From Kitagawia praeruptora (taxonomy: Eukaryota; Streptophyta; Magnoliopsida; Apiales; Apiaceae): 64,000 bases of DNA. Of the stretch, positions 1-11,114 are shown piece after piece; positions within the stretch are counted from its first letter, which is position 1; each line of letters starts with the position of its first letter. Made by a program: the position numbers and the translations under genes. The notes under the pieces are model-generated. The model was not told where the DNA came from. It saw only the letters and a program-made list of their open reading frames with translations, and searched no databases. Where the stretch lies: assembly GCA_037693485.1 (NCBI GenBank), contig CM075346.1, positions 52,746,001 through 52,810,000 on the forward strand, read 5' to 3'.

Positions 1-1
1 T

Positions 2-583
2 TCTGCTCACACATACTTCAGTCAAGATTCACTTTGTGACAATGTTGATGAGAATAATGATTATGAAGCAGGTTTTCCTGTTGAGTATCTGAATTCAATT
101 AATATGCCGTGTCTACCAAGACATGATTTAACTATCAAAGTTGGTTCTGTTATTATGCTTATGCGAAATTTAAATCAACTCATGGGACTCTGTAACGGAA
201 CCAGAATGATTGTGAAGAAGTGTTTACCAAATAGCATTCTTTGTGAAATATTGACTGGTTCTGAAGCTGGTACAATGCACATTATTCCTAGGATTGAGAT
301 GGAACCAACAGATTCAAAATGGCCAATTGAGTTTAAGAGGGTTCAATTTCCAGTGCAGCTCTGTTTTGCCATGACAATTAATAAAAGCCAAGGACAATCC
401 TTGGACAAAGTTGGTTTATACTTGTCGAGGTCGGTTTTCACTCATGGTCAGTTGTATGTAGCTGTTTCTAGAGTTACGTCTCCTTCTGGATTGCATGTAC
501 TAATTGATAGTGACCGCGGAGGTTCAACTAATGTAACTGCTAATGTTGTATTTGAGGAAGTTTTCTACAATTTACCAACATAA
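2..583 (+). CDS. PIF1-like Helitron helicase, C-terminal part
   Basis: The reading frame is open from base 2 and ends at TAA 581-583, so this is the 3' end of a longer CDS. It encodes about 193 residues of the C-terminal region of a PIF1/RecD-like SF1 helicase. Visible landmarks are a VGSVIMLMRNLN segment followed by CNGTRM, a FAMTINKSQGQSLDKVGLYL block (helicase motif VI region with the QGQ signature), and YVAVSRVTSP, the classical end of the helicase core. No frameshift or stop interrupts this part. In Helitrons this domain is fused behind a Rep nuclease and unwinds DNA during rolling-circle transposition. A host PIF1 gene is an alternative, but the RPA-like gene and Helitron terminus downstream favour a transposon origin. 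Confidence 0.85.
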   Translation, partial: SAHTYFSQDSLCDNVDENNDYEAGFPVEYLNSINMPCLPRHDLTIKVGSVIMLMRNLNQLMGLCNGTRMIVKKCLPNSILCEILTGSEAGTMHIIPRIEMEPTDSKWPIEFKRVQFPVQLCFAMTINKSQGQSLDKVGLYLSRSVFTHGQLYVAVSRVTSPSGLHVLIDSDRGGSTNVTANVVFEEVFYNLPT

Positions 584-1887
584 CCCAATGACGTATTATA
601 TTTTATAATATATTCGTCAGTAACTCATTCTTTTGGGGTTTTTGGAATGCCTATTTATATGTTCTCTTTAATAATTGTGCATTTTATATCAATATTCATG
701 TATATTATACAATACAACATTGTTAAGGACATCTCAAATATTGTGGAAATATCAACATTGTTAACCACATAATTTTTAAATTAGCCTTATTAATGTAACC
801 ACATAATTTTTATTAACATAATTATATAAAATTATTTTAACTAATATATTGATTGTAATTGATTTTTAAAGATTAGTAATTGATAGATCAATGTAACAAG
901 CAGTAATATATATCTTCCTTATTATGAGGTTATTAAAATGTTCCAATTATATAAAAAAAAAAAAATCTAAGATCAGATTTTAAGAGATATTTTGGTTGTA
1001 ATTGATTTACAAATATTATTTTACTAACTTCAATTTTTTTGTAACATATGATTTTAACAATTTTTTTCTCAATAATTAGGTCGCATTGAATTTTTCAATT
1101 TGGATCATTCTAGATTTTTCATAAATCTTGACTATGAAGCAGTTATTCATGTCAAGGAGAGTTATTTTTTCACATAATTTATGCATTTTTTTTCCTTAAT
1201 ATAATATGAGTATAGGTTTGTGGAAGTTCAAATAGTGAACTAAATTTTACCTTTTTTTATATTTAATTAACATTTAAATTTTTTTGATCATGTACAGGAT
1301 TGTTGCAAATCGGAAAAAAGTATCCGTTGCAGCTGCTGCTTGATTTTTCAAATTATTGCATTTCTTTGAAAAACAGTTTGGACATTTTTCATATTTAATA
1401 AAAGCGACTTAGACAACATATGTGAAAGTATTTATATCTTTTAAATTGTAATTTATTTTGTTATATTTTTAAATAGTTCAACATTTTGTGTATTTCATAA
1501 TTTTGTTTGTAATAATATCTCAGAAAAGAAACATAATTATTAAATCTTTTCAAATTATTATTTAAATGTCAAATCGCCTGAAAGGTTTAAACATTTTAAC
1601 TAATTTAAGTTGCCGAGGTCGGTTTCACTCATGGTTAGTTGTATGTAACTAATATTAAAAGACAAAAATAATTAAGACAAATGGGAGATGAATGGTCGTT
1701 TCATTTTTGCATGCGAGATGTTCAGTACAACTTCAGTTTACAGTCATTTCATCCTTTCACATTCTCCAAGACTTTCATCTATAAATATTAGCCTGTTCTT
1801 TTGTCTGTTCCAAATCCTTTACAACTTCTTTCATCTCAAAACTAAATCCATAATACCACATTGATCAACAAAATTATAACCAAAGTC
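584..1887. other. AT-rich non-coding spacer
   Basis: About 1.3 kb of AT-rich DNA between the helicase stop and the next ORF. At 1614-1646 a short stretch resembles the helicase CDS around 428-459 (GAGGTCGGTTT, CTCATGG, TTGTATGTA), so a small piece of the helicase 3' end may have been duplicated. No other coding signal was seen. Confidence 0.5.
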
Positions 1888-2664
1888 ATGGATGCTAACA
1901 ATTTTCAAAATTTGAGACCTGATGTTGTGGCTCAAGTTTTTAATTTCATTATACTGGAGGACAATAATTTCTCTGGTTTTTCAAAGCTACTAATCGTTTG
2001 GGCAATGGGTCAATCAAGGCAAATGATTAAGTTTGTTCTGGAGAGTCTAAACTGGGATGCATTGTACCAGTTTCATAATGATCCTATCGAAGTTGTTCGT
2101 GGTTGTTTTCATGGTTTCATACAGTTTGCTGTTCGGTTTGATGTTGAACAAGCTAAATTTTTTAATTCTACTCGGAAACTCTTCTTGAGACAGGATGTTC
2201 AGCAACATCTATCTGTTTTAAGTGATCTATCAGGTAACCATTTTCCTTCAAGATTCTCACACTTATTTTTCAAAGCTATTTATAGAACTTTTGATAGAGA
2301 TCAAACTGCTGTGGAGATGAATACCTTGCTGAATAATACCTATCTGAGGAGTTGTATAATTGAACAAATGTCCTTTCTTCAAGATATGTATTTTAACATT
2401 TCCGAGGTAGATTATCTTTTGCCTGTTTTCAAGTTTTGTCCGAATGCAAGGGATCCAAATCCAATGTATCAGGTAGATGGAGTTCCTCTAGGAGATGAAA
2501 CATGGTTCTCACTCTGTCCGAGAACTGTTGAAGAGAGTTACATTGATGACGAACATCCATGGGGAAAATCCATCACCATGACACATATGTGGGAAACTGA
2601 TTGTATACACTGCAAAGTTCAGATAATTCTCTACAAAGTTCTGCTTTCTTGTGTTCAACCTTAA
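1888..2664 (+). CDS. Unidentified ~258-residue protein
   Basis: An uninterrupted ORF in Helitron cargo position. I chose the ATG at 1888 (MDANNFQNLRPDVV); the frame extends 27 bases upstream only to a TTG. The product is a mixed hydrophobic/helical protein without signal peptide, transmembrane segment or a motif I recognise. It has Phe-rich stretches and a C-terminal part with scattered Cys and His (FKFCPNARDPN, WETDCIHCKVQ) that does not form a clear zinc finger. An intact ORF of this length in AT-rich DNA suggests a real or recently decayed gene. A gene fragment captured by the Helitron or a Helitron accessory gene are both possible; I assign no function. Confidence 0.45.
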   Translation: MDANNFQNLRPDVVAQVFNFIILEDNNFSGFSKLLIVWAMGQSRQMIKFVLESLNWDALYQFHNDPIEVVRGCFHGFIQFAVRFDVEQAKFFNSTRKLFLRQDVQQHLSVLSDLSGNHFPSRFSHLFFKAIYRTFDRDQTAVEMNTLLNNTYLRSCIIEQMSFLQDMYFNISEVDYLLPVFKFCPNARDPNPMYQVDGVPLGDETWFSLCPRTVEESYIDDEHPWGKSITMTHMWETDCIHCKVQIILYKVLLSCVQP

Positions 2665-3011
2665 GTTTTTATGTTTTAAGAATCTTTGTACTTAAATTTG
2701 ATCGATGTAATGTAACTTTTGTGGTTCATTTTGAACATTTTATCTTCCTGTAGATTATAAATTATGTGTTTGCCATGTTTTTATCTTCCTGTAGTTTATT
2801 GATATATCACATACATACCACCAATGGCTTAATTCATATCAAAACAAATACATTGCGGCATAGCTTACAAAATTAAAATATTTCAGAACTTCAATAAGTT
2901 TACGAATTCCACAACTCACAGATGTTTCTGAATAATACTACTTCCATCGTAGCAAAAACCAAGGTTTGTTAAGCCAACATACTTAGTGATTAAAGTAAAA
3001 GATCAGTTAAC
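2665..3011. other. AT-rich intergenic DNA between convergent genes
   Basis: About 350 bases between the stop of the plus-strand unidentified ORF and the stop of the minus-strand B3 gene. No ORF or repeat of note; it presumably holds both 3' UTRs. The phrase TTTATCTTCCTGTAG occurs twice, at 2739 and 2779. Confidence 0.4.
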
Positions 3012-4090
3012 CTATTTTGTAACATCAAATATGATTCCATCTGCTCCCTCCATCATATTAAAAGCCAAGATTTGTCTCTTTCTTAATTCATTATCCTTGG
3101 AAAATTTGTTCCATCCAGCAGAGAATCTAGCTCTCCCATTATTCACCGCCAAACCAATGCTCCATGATTTATCCTCTATCCTCAACAGAACCCTTTCACC
3201 TGATATCCAATCTCGATTTTCAGGAGTTACATTCCTTGGAATGTTCTGTAACAAAGCAACAAACAACTGAGAATAATAAGTCGTTCAAATAATTGTCCAA
3301 CAATTCTGAATGACACTTTGACATACCACTCCTTGGGTCCTATTATGGACATGGCACTTTGATAGAGCTGTAGAAAAAGAATGGATATCGTTATTGATTC
3401 CTACAGGATCTTCAGCATTATCATTAATGGGAGTTTCGACCTCTGGTACTTCTTCCTCCACACTATCTTCAGATTCAGATTCTGCGTTAAAAATGAAAAC
3501 AATATAAAATCAGAATGTCAATTTTTTTGGTTTAAATTTTTCATAATAAAGTTGTAGTACCATAATCTGATGGCCAATCAATATGCCAGAACCAAACATG
3601 GTCAGAATTATCCGTTAATCCTAGAGGACGAGTTAAGTAGTCAATCTCCATTCCATCAACTCCATAAACTCTTGCAGTAATAATGTTTTTGTCCTGTTCC
3701 ATGGTGAAAAAAATTGTTTCTTTTTGTCGGATATAGAACATGTCCGTAATTTCCTTCAATCCTTTAAGACAGCCTTCCCGCTGGTTATAGGAAACTGATG
3801 ATTTCACACCACAAACGTCCAACTCACTGATTTGATTCAGTTTCTCAGAGTAGTTTTCTTTCACCAATTTTGGTACAATCTGATAATTCAAAGACATGTG
3901 TATGCTTAATTAATATGCTAAATATTTTATATATTGAACTGATCCAAAGCAATATTGCAGACACTATAGTATATGTAAATCAATATATAAATGTCTATTT
4001 TCTTACAATTAGTCCATCATCCAAAGAAACTGTTGACATAACTTTGTAGAACGATCTAGGGAAAATCATGGATCGTGTTTCAAATTTCAT
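3012..4090 (-). CDS. B3-domain-like gene, downstream unit
   Basis: Exon-like blocks on the minus strand: 4090-4007 (starts MKFETRSMIFPRSFYKVMS, donor GTAAG), about 3897-3541, about 3484-3330 (acidic linker, donor GTATG) and 3246-3012 (acceptor TTACAG, stop TAG at 3012-3014). The last exon encodes a B3-like C-terminal half (SGERVLLRIEDKSW, RARFSAGWNKFSKDNEL). This is the pattern of plant B3 domains, in which a strand W, a GW..F turn and a DxLxF/DxxIF end recur. B3 domains bind DNA; proteins with several B3 repeats belong to the REM type in plants. The phase between the first two exons does not join cleanly in my model, so either an exon boundary is misplaced or the gene is decayed. It may be a continuation of the adjacent upstream B3 unit. 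Confidence 0.45.
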
Positions 4091-4204
4091 GTCCAACAGT
4101 GAATCAGTTAGTATTTAGCTATAAATTTAGTCAACATCTAAATTACATTATGTTGTATCCTATTATAGGACAAAATTATTCTATTAAAGACAATGATTTC
4201 TAAC

Positions 4205-5905
4205 CTTCACCATTATAATTTACGTACTCATCCCCTTTGAAGATGCAAACATTCAAAAGTTGATCATCATTTGTAAATTTATACAAAATCAATGAATCCC
4301 CAGCAGCAAGCTCTGTTTCTGTTGCAAACTCCAGCCATCCCTTATGAAAAAAACATCTTCCAACTCTCCATTGTACATTGATTTCCCATGTCCTTTTAAG
4401 AAATCTAAGATTGACCTTGCTTCCATGCTCCCAGTTTTTGTAAAAGCTTTCCAAACTTTAATTCAAGATCTGTTATGAATTAATAAGTACATGACCTGTG
4501 TTATATATGTTCACATAACATTTGGTCAAATTCACTATTTGTGTATGTCATGCAAACTCACCAGGATTTTATAATTTGGATCAATGTCCATTGACATGAT
4601 ATCTATCTGAACATAGTGCGGATCAAGTATAAATCCATTGAATGTCATTAGAGCTAGACGCTTATCATACTCCAAAGAATCATAATTAACTAAAAACTCA
4701 TCTTCATTGACCTCCTTCGCAGCTTCAATTTTTTTAAATTCTATTGGATCACTCAGAGGATAGTGACATTCAACAGCACTTTCTTTATAAATCTTTACTT
4801 CGAACAAGCCACCACCATAATAGTCAAACTGAACTATGCTAAAGATCCTAATGCCATAAAACTTTACAAAGGTACGCAAGCCATAAATGCAGTTAAATTC
4901 GGTATCATATTTAGCAATCCATGTATTGGATTTGCACCTGATCTTCAAACGAGATGGTAATTTCCTTCCAAATTGTTTATGAAAAGGCAAAGGAACCCTC
5001 TGTGAACATGAATGTATTATTTCGAATGTGTAAAGTACGATAAAAGTTCCAACATGATACTAAATTATGCTTGACAATGCTAAATGTTCTGATAAACTTA
5101 CAAATGATCCTAAACGTAGGCATTCAACATTTGCTGATACAAAACCTGATTTTGGAAATGATTCCCCTAAAAATAGACAATGAACTTCATTATACTCTAT
5201 AATATATCTTATTAATTATAAAATAACATTTTATTGAATTCTGAAATCATACCTATGTGTTTCGCAGGTCGAATTTCCACTTTCGATTTGCATCCATGCT
5301 GAAAAATACAAAATAATATGATATGAATTATGATAAATTAGGTAATTTGGTGTGTATGAACCTCTTACATATTAATTAAACATTCGTATATTCAATTTAC
5401 CTAATTTGATAATAGATAAGAACAGAGGTTAAGTAACATCAAGGTATACAAAATTCAGTAGATCAAATTTAGTAGTATTCACTTACAATATGAAGCAAAA
5501 GCATTTAATGGTATTCCTTATGGATAAAGAAGTACTTAATCTGATATAAGATCACTATTTGAATATTTCTTCATGATTAGGAACTTGAACAAGACTTTAC
5601 TACGAATCCTAAATCACAATACCAAAATCACATTCACAAATTTTAAGTTTCGATTATAAATATAAGTAACATTATTCATCAATTAAAAAGTTTAATCCTC
5701 AACATTGATTACATAAAGCAAAAGTCTGATTGAACATGCATCACTGTGAATCATAAACAGAATCGTATCTATAATACAATTTATAAATCAATTACAGAAC
5801 ATCAAAGTTAGATGCAGAACATGTATATTAGATGGGTAATCATTATTTATAATGGTTAATAGATGAATTCAAAGTTCTCCGTGGATCAGTGTTAGAACAA
5901 ACCTC
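4205..5905 (-). CDS. B3 DNA-binding domain protein, upstream unit
   Basis: Five exons can be laid out with canonical splice sites and matching phases: ATG GAG at 5905-5900, 5298-5253, 5166-5102, 4999-4562 and 4455-4205. The fourth exon encodes an almost complete B3 fold: LPFHKQFGRKLPSRLKIRC, a W-containing strand, FVKFYGIRIFSIVQFDYYGG and LFEVKIYK. The fifth adds a second B3-like half with GRCFFHKGWLEFATETEL and AGDSLILYKF. Plant B3 domains are about 100 residues and bind the DNA major groove; multi-B3 proteins are usually nuclear transcription regulators. I see no internal stop in these exons. The gene lies between the helicase and RPA genes of a Helitron, on the opposite strand, so capture of a host REM-like gene is likely. 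The last donor (GTTAG) is the weakest part of the model. Confidence 0.58.
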
Positions 5906-6908
5906 CATTTCTGAAAGATCTATTGATCCGATATTGAAGTCTTTTCTACAGTACAAGCTTGATCGAGCTTGAATCGGGCTGAAGTTGAAGTCAGTTGCAT
6001 GCAAGAGAGAGTTTTGTACATTTGGATGTAGCTATACAATTAATTGTAATATAGAATACTGTGCAAGTCTTAAAAACCTTTAAATTTATTCTACACACTA
6101 ATCTAGGTATAACATGTCATAATCAGAGTTATGTACAAAAGTCTTAAAATTATAAATAATAAAAATGTATCAATTGATATATGTAATTTTTATTTTTTTG
6201 CAAGTATTATAAATTTTTATTTTACATTATCTAATAAAATGTTATTTTGCCGAATAATAAATTTTTATTTTATATTATCTACTAAAATTTGTTTAAAAAT
6301 GTTTATTTAATAACTATAAACAATAAATTTTAAAATGCATGTACTTATTAAAATTAAATTTTAAATTTGCAGTAAAAAATAAAACAATTAATTTTATGTA
6401 AATAATATGCATTGTATTGCAATTTTTTACAAAATTTTGAAATTTATAAAATAATAATATTGTTTATATAACTTCGCCAAATAGTACATTTTAATTTGTT
6501 TGTTCAAACGTTCCTACTTATTAAACTATAAACTTTTGTTTATAAAGAATAATTCCTTCACGAAAGCTTGGCCGAATAACAAATCTTAATTTTACCCATC
6601 TACTAATAATATTTTAAAATATCTAATACATAGGAAATTTGCATAAATTAAACTTTTTACCAGATTTTTAAAATTTTAACAATGCAAACACTTTTGAAAG
6701 ATTAATTAAATTCATAGACCATATAATATAAGAAATAGGTTAAACCATTACACAAGACGTTTATATTTACATGTACACAACATGATTACAACATTAGTAA
6801 ATGACATGATCATGAATTCATTGAATTTAACTAAAACAAACATTAAAATAAACATTCCCAATACTATCCAAGCTGATTTAAATTTACAGATGGAATCCAC
6901 ATATTGAA
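5906..6908. other. AT-rich non-coding DNA upstream of the B3 unit
   Basis: About 1 kb of very AT-rich DNA holding the presumed promoter and 5' UTR of the minus-strand B3 gene and the 3' side of the next minus-strand gene. The phrase AATAAATTTTTATTTTA is repeated near 6208 and 6265. No coding signal. Confidence 0.4.
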
Positions 6909-7490
6909 CTATATGCTACGGATGAAATCTACAAGGCTACCACCCATCTTTAGTCTCTGTTCTTCAAGTTCCTCAGCCTTTGCTTTCCAATCATTTATCT
7001 TTTCAATCCATCCACCTTGAAAAATCTGAAAACCTGTTAACATTTCATCCAATCGTTCTTTCAACTGTTTTACATGGCCAACAATTGAAGTGTTTGTATC
7101 TTCCACAAATTTTCTTTCATTTTCAGAATAGGCAGTGTTAAGTAGAACATTTTGCTGGGAAGATTCTCCAACACTTCCACGTCCGTTACCTTCCAACACC
7201 TCGATAATGTTCCTACAATTTAAACAATATAATTGTATTCTTATAATAAAATTTAAATTAGTCAATAATAACAATTTTTCGTACCCGTATTTTTCCTCTA
7301 GGCCAATGGTTTGAGCAAATAACAAAGATTGTCTGTCAAACATGCTCTTGAAAAACAAACCAAAGTCTTCATTTGCCACACGAACTTCTTCATTTAATTC
7401 TGCCGATGTCATGTTAATGTTATTCAGGTCATTCACCAACAGATTCTTGATACTTGAGTATCTTCTTCTCTTTGAAGATCTTGAACTCAT
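6909..7490 (-). CDS. Small basic/coiled-coil protein, two exons
   Basis: A minus-strand gene with start MSSRSSKRRRYSSIKNLL at 7490; an upstream in-frame ATG at 7616 lies within a duplicated promoter block and is less likely. A 72-base intron (7284-7213) has donor GGGTACG and acceptor TTGTAG; removing it joins an N-terminal part (LNEEVRVANEDFGLFFKSMF) to a C-terminal helical part ending in LKMGGSLVDFIRSI. The N terminus is Ser/Arg/Lys-rich and nuclear-localisation-like. The C-terminal third (KQLKERLDEML, KAKAEELEEQRL) has heptad character and probably forms a coiled coil. I do not recognise the family. It sits between the B3 and RPA genes of the Helitron and may be cargo or an accessory protein. 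Confidence 0.5.
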   Translation of the reverse strand: MSSRSSKRRRYSSIKNLLVNDLNNINMTSAELNEEVRVANEDFGLFFKSMFDRQSLLFAQTIGLEEKYGYEKLLLLTNLNFIIRIQLYCLNCRNIIEVLEGNGRGSVGESSQQNVLLNTAYSENERKFVEDTNTSIVGHVKQLKERLDEMLTGFQIFQGGWIEKINDWKAKAEELEEQRLKMGGSLVDFIRSI

Positions 7491-7548
7491 TTCTGAATTA
7501 AGAATTAGGAGAAGAAGGAAAGAATGTTGTATATATGCTTTTCTAAAA

Positions 7549-8441
7549 TTTTGATATATATTTTTATAGGACTTTTTAGACGGTTTTGCATTAGGTGGTG
7601 GTTTTAAAACCTCCATGTCACGTACAAGTTAACCTCTTTGTTAGTTATTTTAATTAGTATAAGTTAACCTCTCGGTTAGTTATTTTAATTAGTAGTAACA
7701 AAATAACTTTTAGTAGTACATTGCAATAATTTTTTTGATTTTTATTAGGTATAATTTGTTTTTAATTTTTTGTTTATTTTCATGCCTTTTTAATTATCCA
7801 TACAAACAATTTATTGATAAAATATATTATGTTATTTTTTCTTAGAGTTTTTTTAAAAATTTCCCGTCAATAAGATATAGTATAAATTTAACTAATATAT
7901 AGTATAAATTTAATTTATTTAATATCTTTAAATTTGTCTTTTATGTTTTGAGATCCTATATCAAGCATGAATCATCAATCATATCATTAAATTTAATTTT
8001 GATATATATTTTTATAGGAATTTTTAGACGGTTTTGCATTAGGTGGTGGTTTTAAAACCTCCATGTCACGTACAAGTTAACCTCTTTGTTAGTTATTTTA
8101 ATTAGTATAAGTTAACCTCTCGGTTAGTTATTTTAATTAGTAGTAACAAAATAACTTTTAGTAGTACATTGCAATAATTTTTTTGATTTTTATGAGGTAT
8201 AATTTGTTTTTAATTTTTTGTTTATTTTCATGCCTTTTTAATTATCCATACAAACAATTTATTGATAAAATATATTATGTTATTTTTTCTTAGAGTTTTT
8301 TTTAAAAATTTCCCGTCAATAAGATATAGTATAAATTTAACTAATATATAGTATAAATTTAATTTATTTAATATCTTTAAATTTGACTTTTATTTTTTGA
8401 GATCCTATATCAAGCATGAATCATCAATCATATCATTAAAT
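7549..8441. repeat. Tandem duplication, two ~443-bp copies (period 448)
   Basis: The block at 7549-7992 (TTTTGATATATATTTTTATA ... ATATCATTAAAT) recurs at 7997-8441 with only scattered single-base differences, for example GGACTTTT versus GGAATTTT, TTAGG versus TGAGG and one extra T in a homopolymer. Copy one covers the 5' flank and extended 5' ORF of the coiled-coil gene. The copies include a shorter internal motif, GTTAACCTCT.GGTTAGTTA, itself repeated. Confidence 0.9.
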
Positions 8442-8590
8442 CATATTAATCATATCGAGCATGAATCATCAATCATATCATTAAATTAGATTTTAAAGTG
8501 ATTACCTCCTAATTTAAAGATAACTCCTAATGTAAAGATTTTATCTTTTAACTAACTTTATGCATGAATCATCAATCATATCATTAATTT
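7964..8590. repeat. Dispersed short repeat with core GCATGAATCATCAATCATAT
   Basis: The core GCATGAATCATCAATCATAT followed by CATTAA occurs four times, near 7966, 8415, 8459 and 8563. The first two belong to the 448-bp duplication; the last two are additional copies beyond it. Probably replication slippage or the residue of a tandem array. Confidence 0.8.
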
Positions 8591-8889
8591 TAAATTAGAA
8601 TATTTTCTTAACATGAGTGATAAAAGCATTTTATTTTAAGTAGGATACCTCATAATTAAAAGATTATATTTGGTAACTAACTGATAGACTCTCCAAGCAA
8701 AAAAACACGTTATAAATATTCCACTCATCCATTAACACAGTAGCTTTTGTCAAATATCGCCAAAGGTTCATGTTTCTTACATTTCAATGATTTTTTCATT
8801 TGTTTTTGTATATCATATCAAGGCTCATTAGAAGTTTTTAGTGTTTTTTGTTTTTTAATCTTTTAATATAATCATTATTGCAAACAGTT

Positions 8890-10653
8890 ATGGATATGCA
8901 CGATCATCTTTCCACACTGAATGAAACTACAGTTGGATGGACACTTAAGGTCCGTGTTACAAGGATTTGGAATACGATTTCCAATAATGGTGCTATCATT
9001 TGTCACAATATGCTTCTTTTAGATTGTTTGGTAAGATTCCTTTTCGTCTATAATTTTGTTTTAAATCAATAGTCGTTTTCACTTTTATATATTAAAAAAA
9101 ATTCATTAATCATGATATGGTTTATAATCAGAATACTCATATGCATGCAATGATCACTCCTGCTATATGGAATACTTTTCACAATCCTATATTGGAAGGA
9201 GAATTATATCAGATTATCAATGTCCGTGTTCGTCAAGCTTTTGGTTTATACAGGCCTGTTAGCACAGTTAAATGCCTTTCATTTGTTCCTTCTACTATGA
9301 TAATTCCTTATCCTCATGATGATTTAATAATTCCAATGCACAAATTTGAGTTTAAACCGCTCCGAGATCTTTATGATATCGTTTCTTCATACGATACTTT
9401 TCAGAAACCAAACTATTCTACAGGTAAATCTTAGTTTTTCATTATGTATAAAAAACTCCAGTATTGTTGCAAGTTTTAATATTGTTTCCTAATATCCAAG
9501 ATGTGATTGGAGTTTTGGAAGATCTTGAACCATTGCAGACAGTTGACACACATTTTGGTCAAAGACAGTGTGTGCGATTTAGATTAATTGATGGAAGGTA
9601 AAATACTTTTCCAGTTTTAGGTAAATTAATATTATATAAATGTCATATTGAATTGACAATTGTTCATGTCCAGTTAATCATGCCATTATTTTTTCATGTT
9701 TTCTAGCAAAATTTTTTGTGCGAAGTTAAAGTGAATAAGGTAGAAGAAGCTGATTGTTGGTGGTACAACGGCTGTCACAAAAACAAATGCAATGAGGAGG
9801 TTTCTAAATTGGAAGGCAAGTACAGGTGCTTCAATTGCACCAGAAACTTTCCACTTCCACAAAAGAGGTAGTATTTCTAATTACTATGAAAATTATCATG
9901 TACCATAATGTCACATTTTTTTCAAATGTATTTACATATGATTATCAGGTATCGGATTGTTGTATTGGCTGAAGATGATACTGAAACTTTCAACTTTGTA
10001 CTATTGGATCGTGCAGCAAAAAGACTGATTGGAAAAACAGCAACAAAATTGATTGCTGAGGGAATTAATGTAAGCTATATCTCTAGGTTTTAAATATATT
10101 AGATGGTTATATAAGATTTACAACTATCTTGCATTATATATTTTATATAAATTTGTAGGATAACACAGACAAAACATATCCTGCTGAAATCAAGGAGATT
10201 TCCGGCAAAGAAGTAACTCTACAAATTGAACTGAATGATGACAACATTCTACTCAATAGTAATGTTTATCATGCTACTGATGCATATGCCGCTGGTAATG
10301 CTAATCCATCAAAGTCTGAGACAATAGTATCTGGTTTTGATTCTTCTGCTTTCGACAATGTGAGTTTGGAATTCATTGGTTTAATCTATATACATATTGA
10401 CAAATTCAAAACAAATTCAAGATGCTTATTTGCATCCTGTCTACTGATTACTTATTATATGTTTTATGTAGACTAAGATCATTGAGGTTCAAGATTCTGG
10501 GAATACGCCAGGTTCTGCCACATCATGCACAAAGAAAATTAAAATGGTTACATATATTTTTCATTATCATTATTATACTAATTGCTTCAACAAAACATTT
10601 CTTTAGTCTGATAAATCGTTTTATACTTGCAGGAAAATTTAAAAGAAAGTTAG
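8890..10653 (+). CDS. RPA70-like single-stranded DNA-binding protein (Helitron RPA)
   Basis: Eight exons with canonical sites: 8890-9030, 9132-9422, 9501-9597, about 9710-9869, 9949-10071, 10160-10360, 10473-10545 and 10633-10653 (stop TAG). The start MDMHDHLSTLNE is the first ATG of the frame. The N-terminal exons encode OB-fold-like sequence (WTLKVRVTRIWNT, LEGELYQIINVRVRQAFGLYRP). The fourth and fifth exons give the RPA C-terminal domain with a zinc ribbon C-x4-C-x12-C-x2-C (CHKNKCNEE ... YRCFNC), close to the C-x4-C-x13-C-x2-C of RPA70, then RYRIVVLAEDDTETFNFVLL. RPA70 binds ssDNA in replication; RPA-like ORFs are a known component of plant Helitrons and are thought to protect ssDNA during transposition. 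No internal stop in the model; the boundary at 9597/9710 is the least certain. Confidence 0.8.
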
Positions 10654-11085
10654 CTATAAGAAGCAGTGCAGTTATGGAGTCATTGAGGAAGAATCTGGCC
10701 AAAATTTCATTTTGAGAATTTGATTATCATTTTGTTAATGAATAATTTGTTGTTAGCTTACAAGAAACGTTGTGTTTGATTTACTTCTGAATTTATATTC
10801 TACTTCCAAGACTTTATTAATGTTTTTTTTCCTGGTTTTAAACCATGTTGGATGTTTTTAAAAACTAGGAAAAATTGATTTATCTACATTCATTATCAGT
10901 TCAACACTTAATCGTCCCTCTATGTTTTCGTTATCACTTTTAAAATGTCGTCGTTAATCGTCCCTCTATGTACTATACGTTTGAGACATGATTCGCTTAG
11001 TATTTATTCATGGCTATTGACACTGTTTGTATCAATTGTAACGATCGTATCAAATTTAAAAAATGAATAGATAGAATAGAATTCT

Positions 11086-11114
11086 CGTGTGCGAAGCACG
11101 GTCAATATTACTAG
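11086..11114 (+). other. Helitron 3' terminal hairpin and CTAG end
   Basis: A stem GTGC/GCAC with loop GAA at 11089-11099 is followed after 11 bases (GGTCAATATTA) by CTAG at 11111-11114 and a T. This matches the published Helitron 3' signature (hairpin 10-12 bases before CTRR, insertion 5' of T). It shows that the plus strand is the element's sense strand. Confidence 0.85.

Larger units (their letters stand above)
1..11114 (+). mobile_element. Helitron, 3' part (5' end outside window)
   Basis: The segment starts inside a PIF1-family helicase ORF, contains an RPA70-like gene on the same strand, and ends in a short GTGC-GAA-GCAC hairpin (11089-11099) followed 11 bases later by CTAG (11111-11114) and then T. 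This hairpin-plus-CTRR arrangement is the known 3' terminus of plant Helitrons, which insert between A and T without a target duplication. Helicase and RPA-like ORFs are established components of autonomous plant Helitrons. The minus-strand B3 and coiled-coil genes between them are interpreted as cargo. The Rep/HUH part and the 5' TC terminus would lie left of the window. That all genes belong to one Helitron is inferred from order and strand, since the 5' end is not visible. Confidence 0.72.

Noticed and set aside
3012..3270. Plus-strand ORF opposite the B3 exon, and similarly 4763-4960
   Set aside because: Shadows of the minus-strand B3 exons, which carry the recognisable domain and splice sites.
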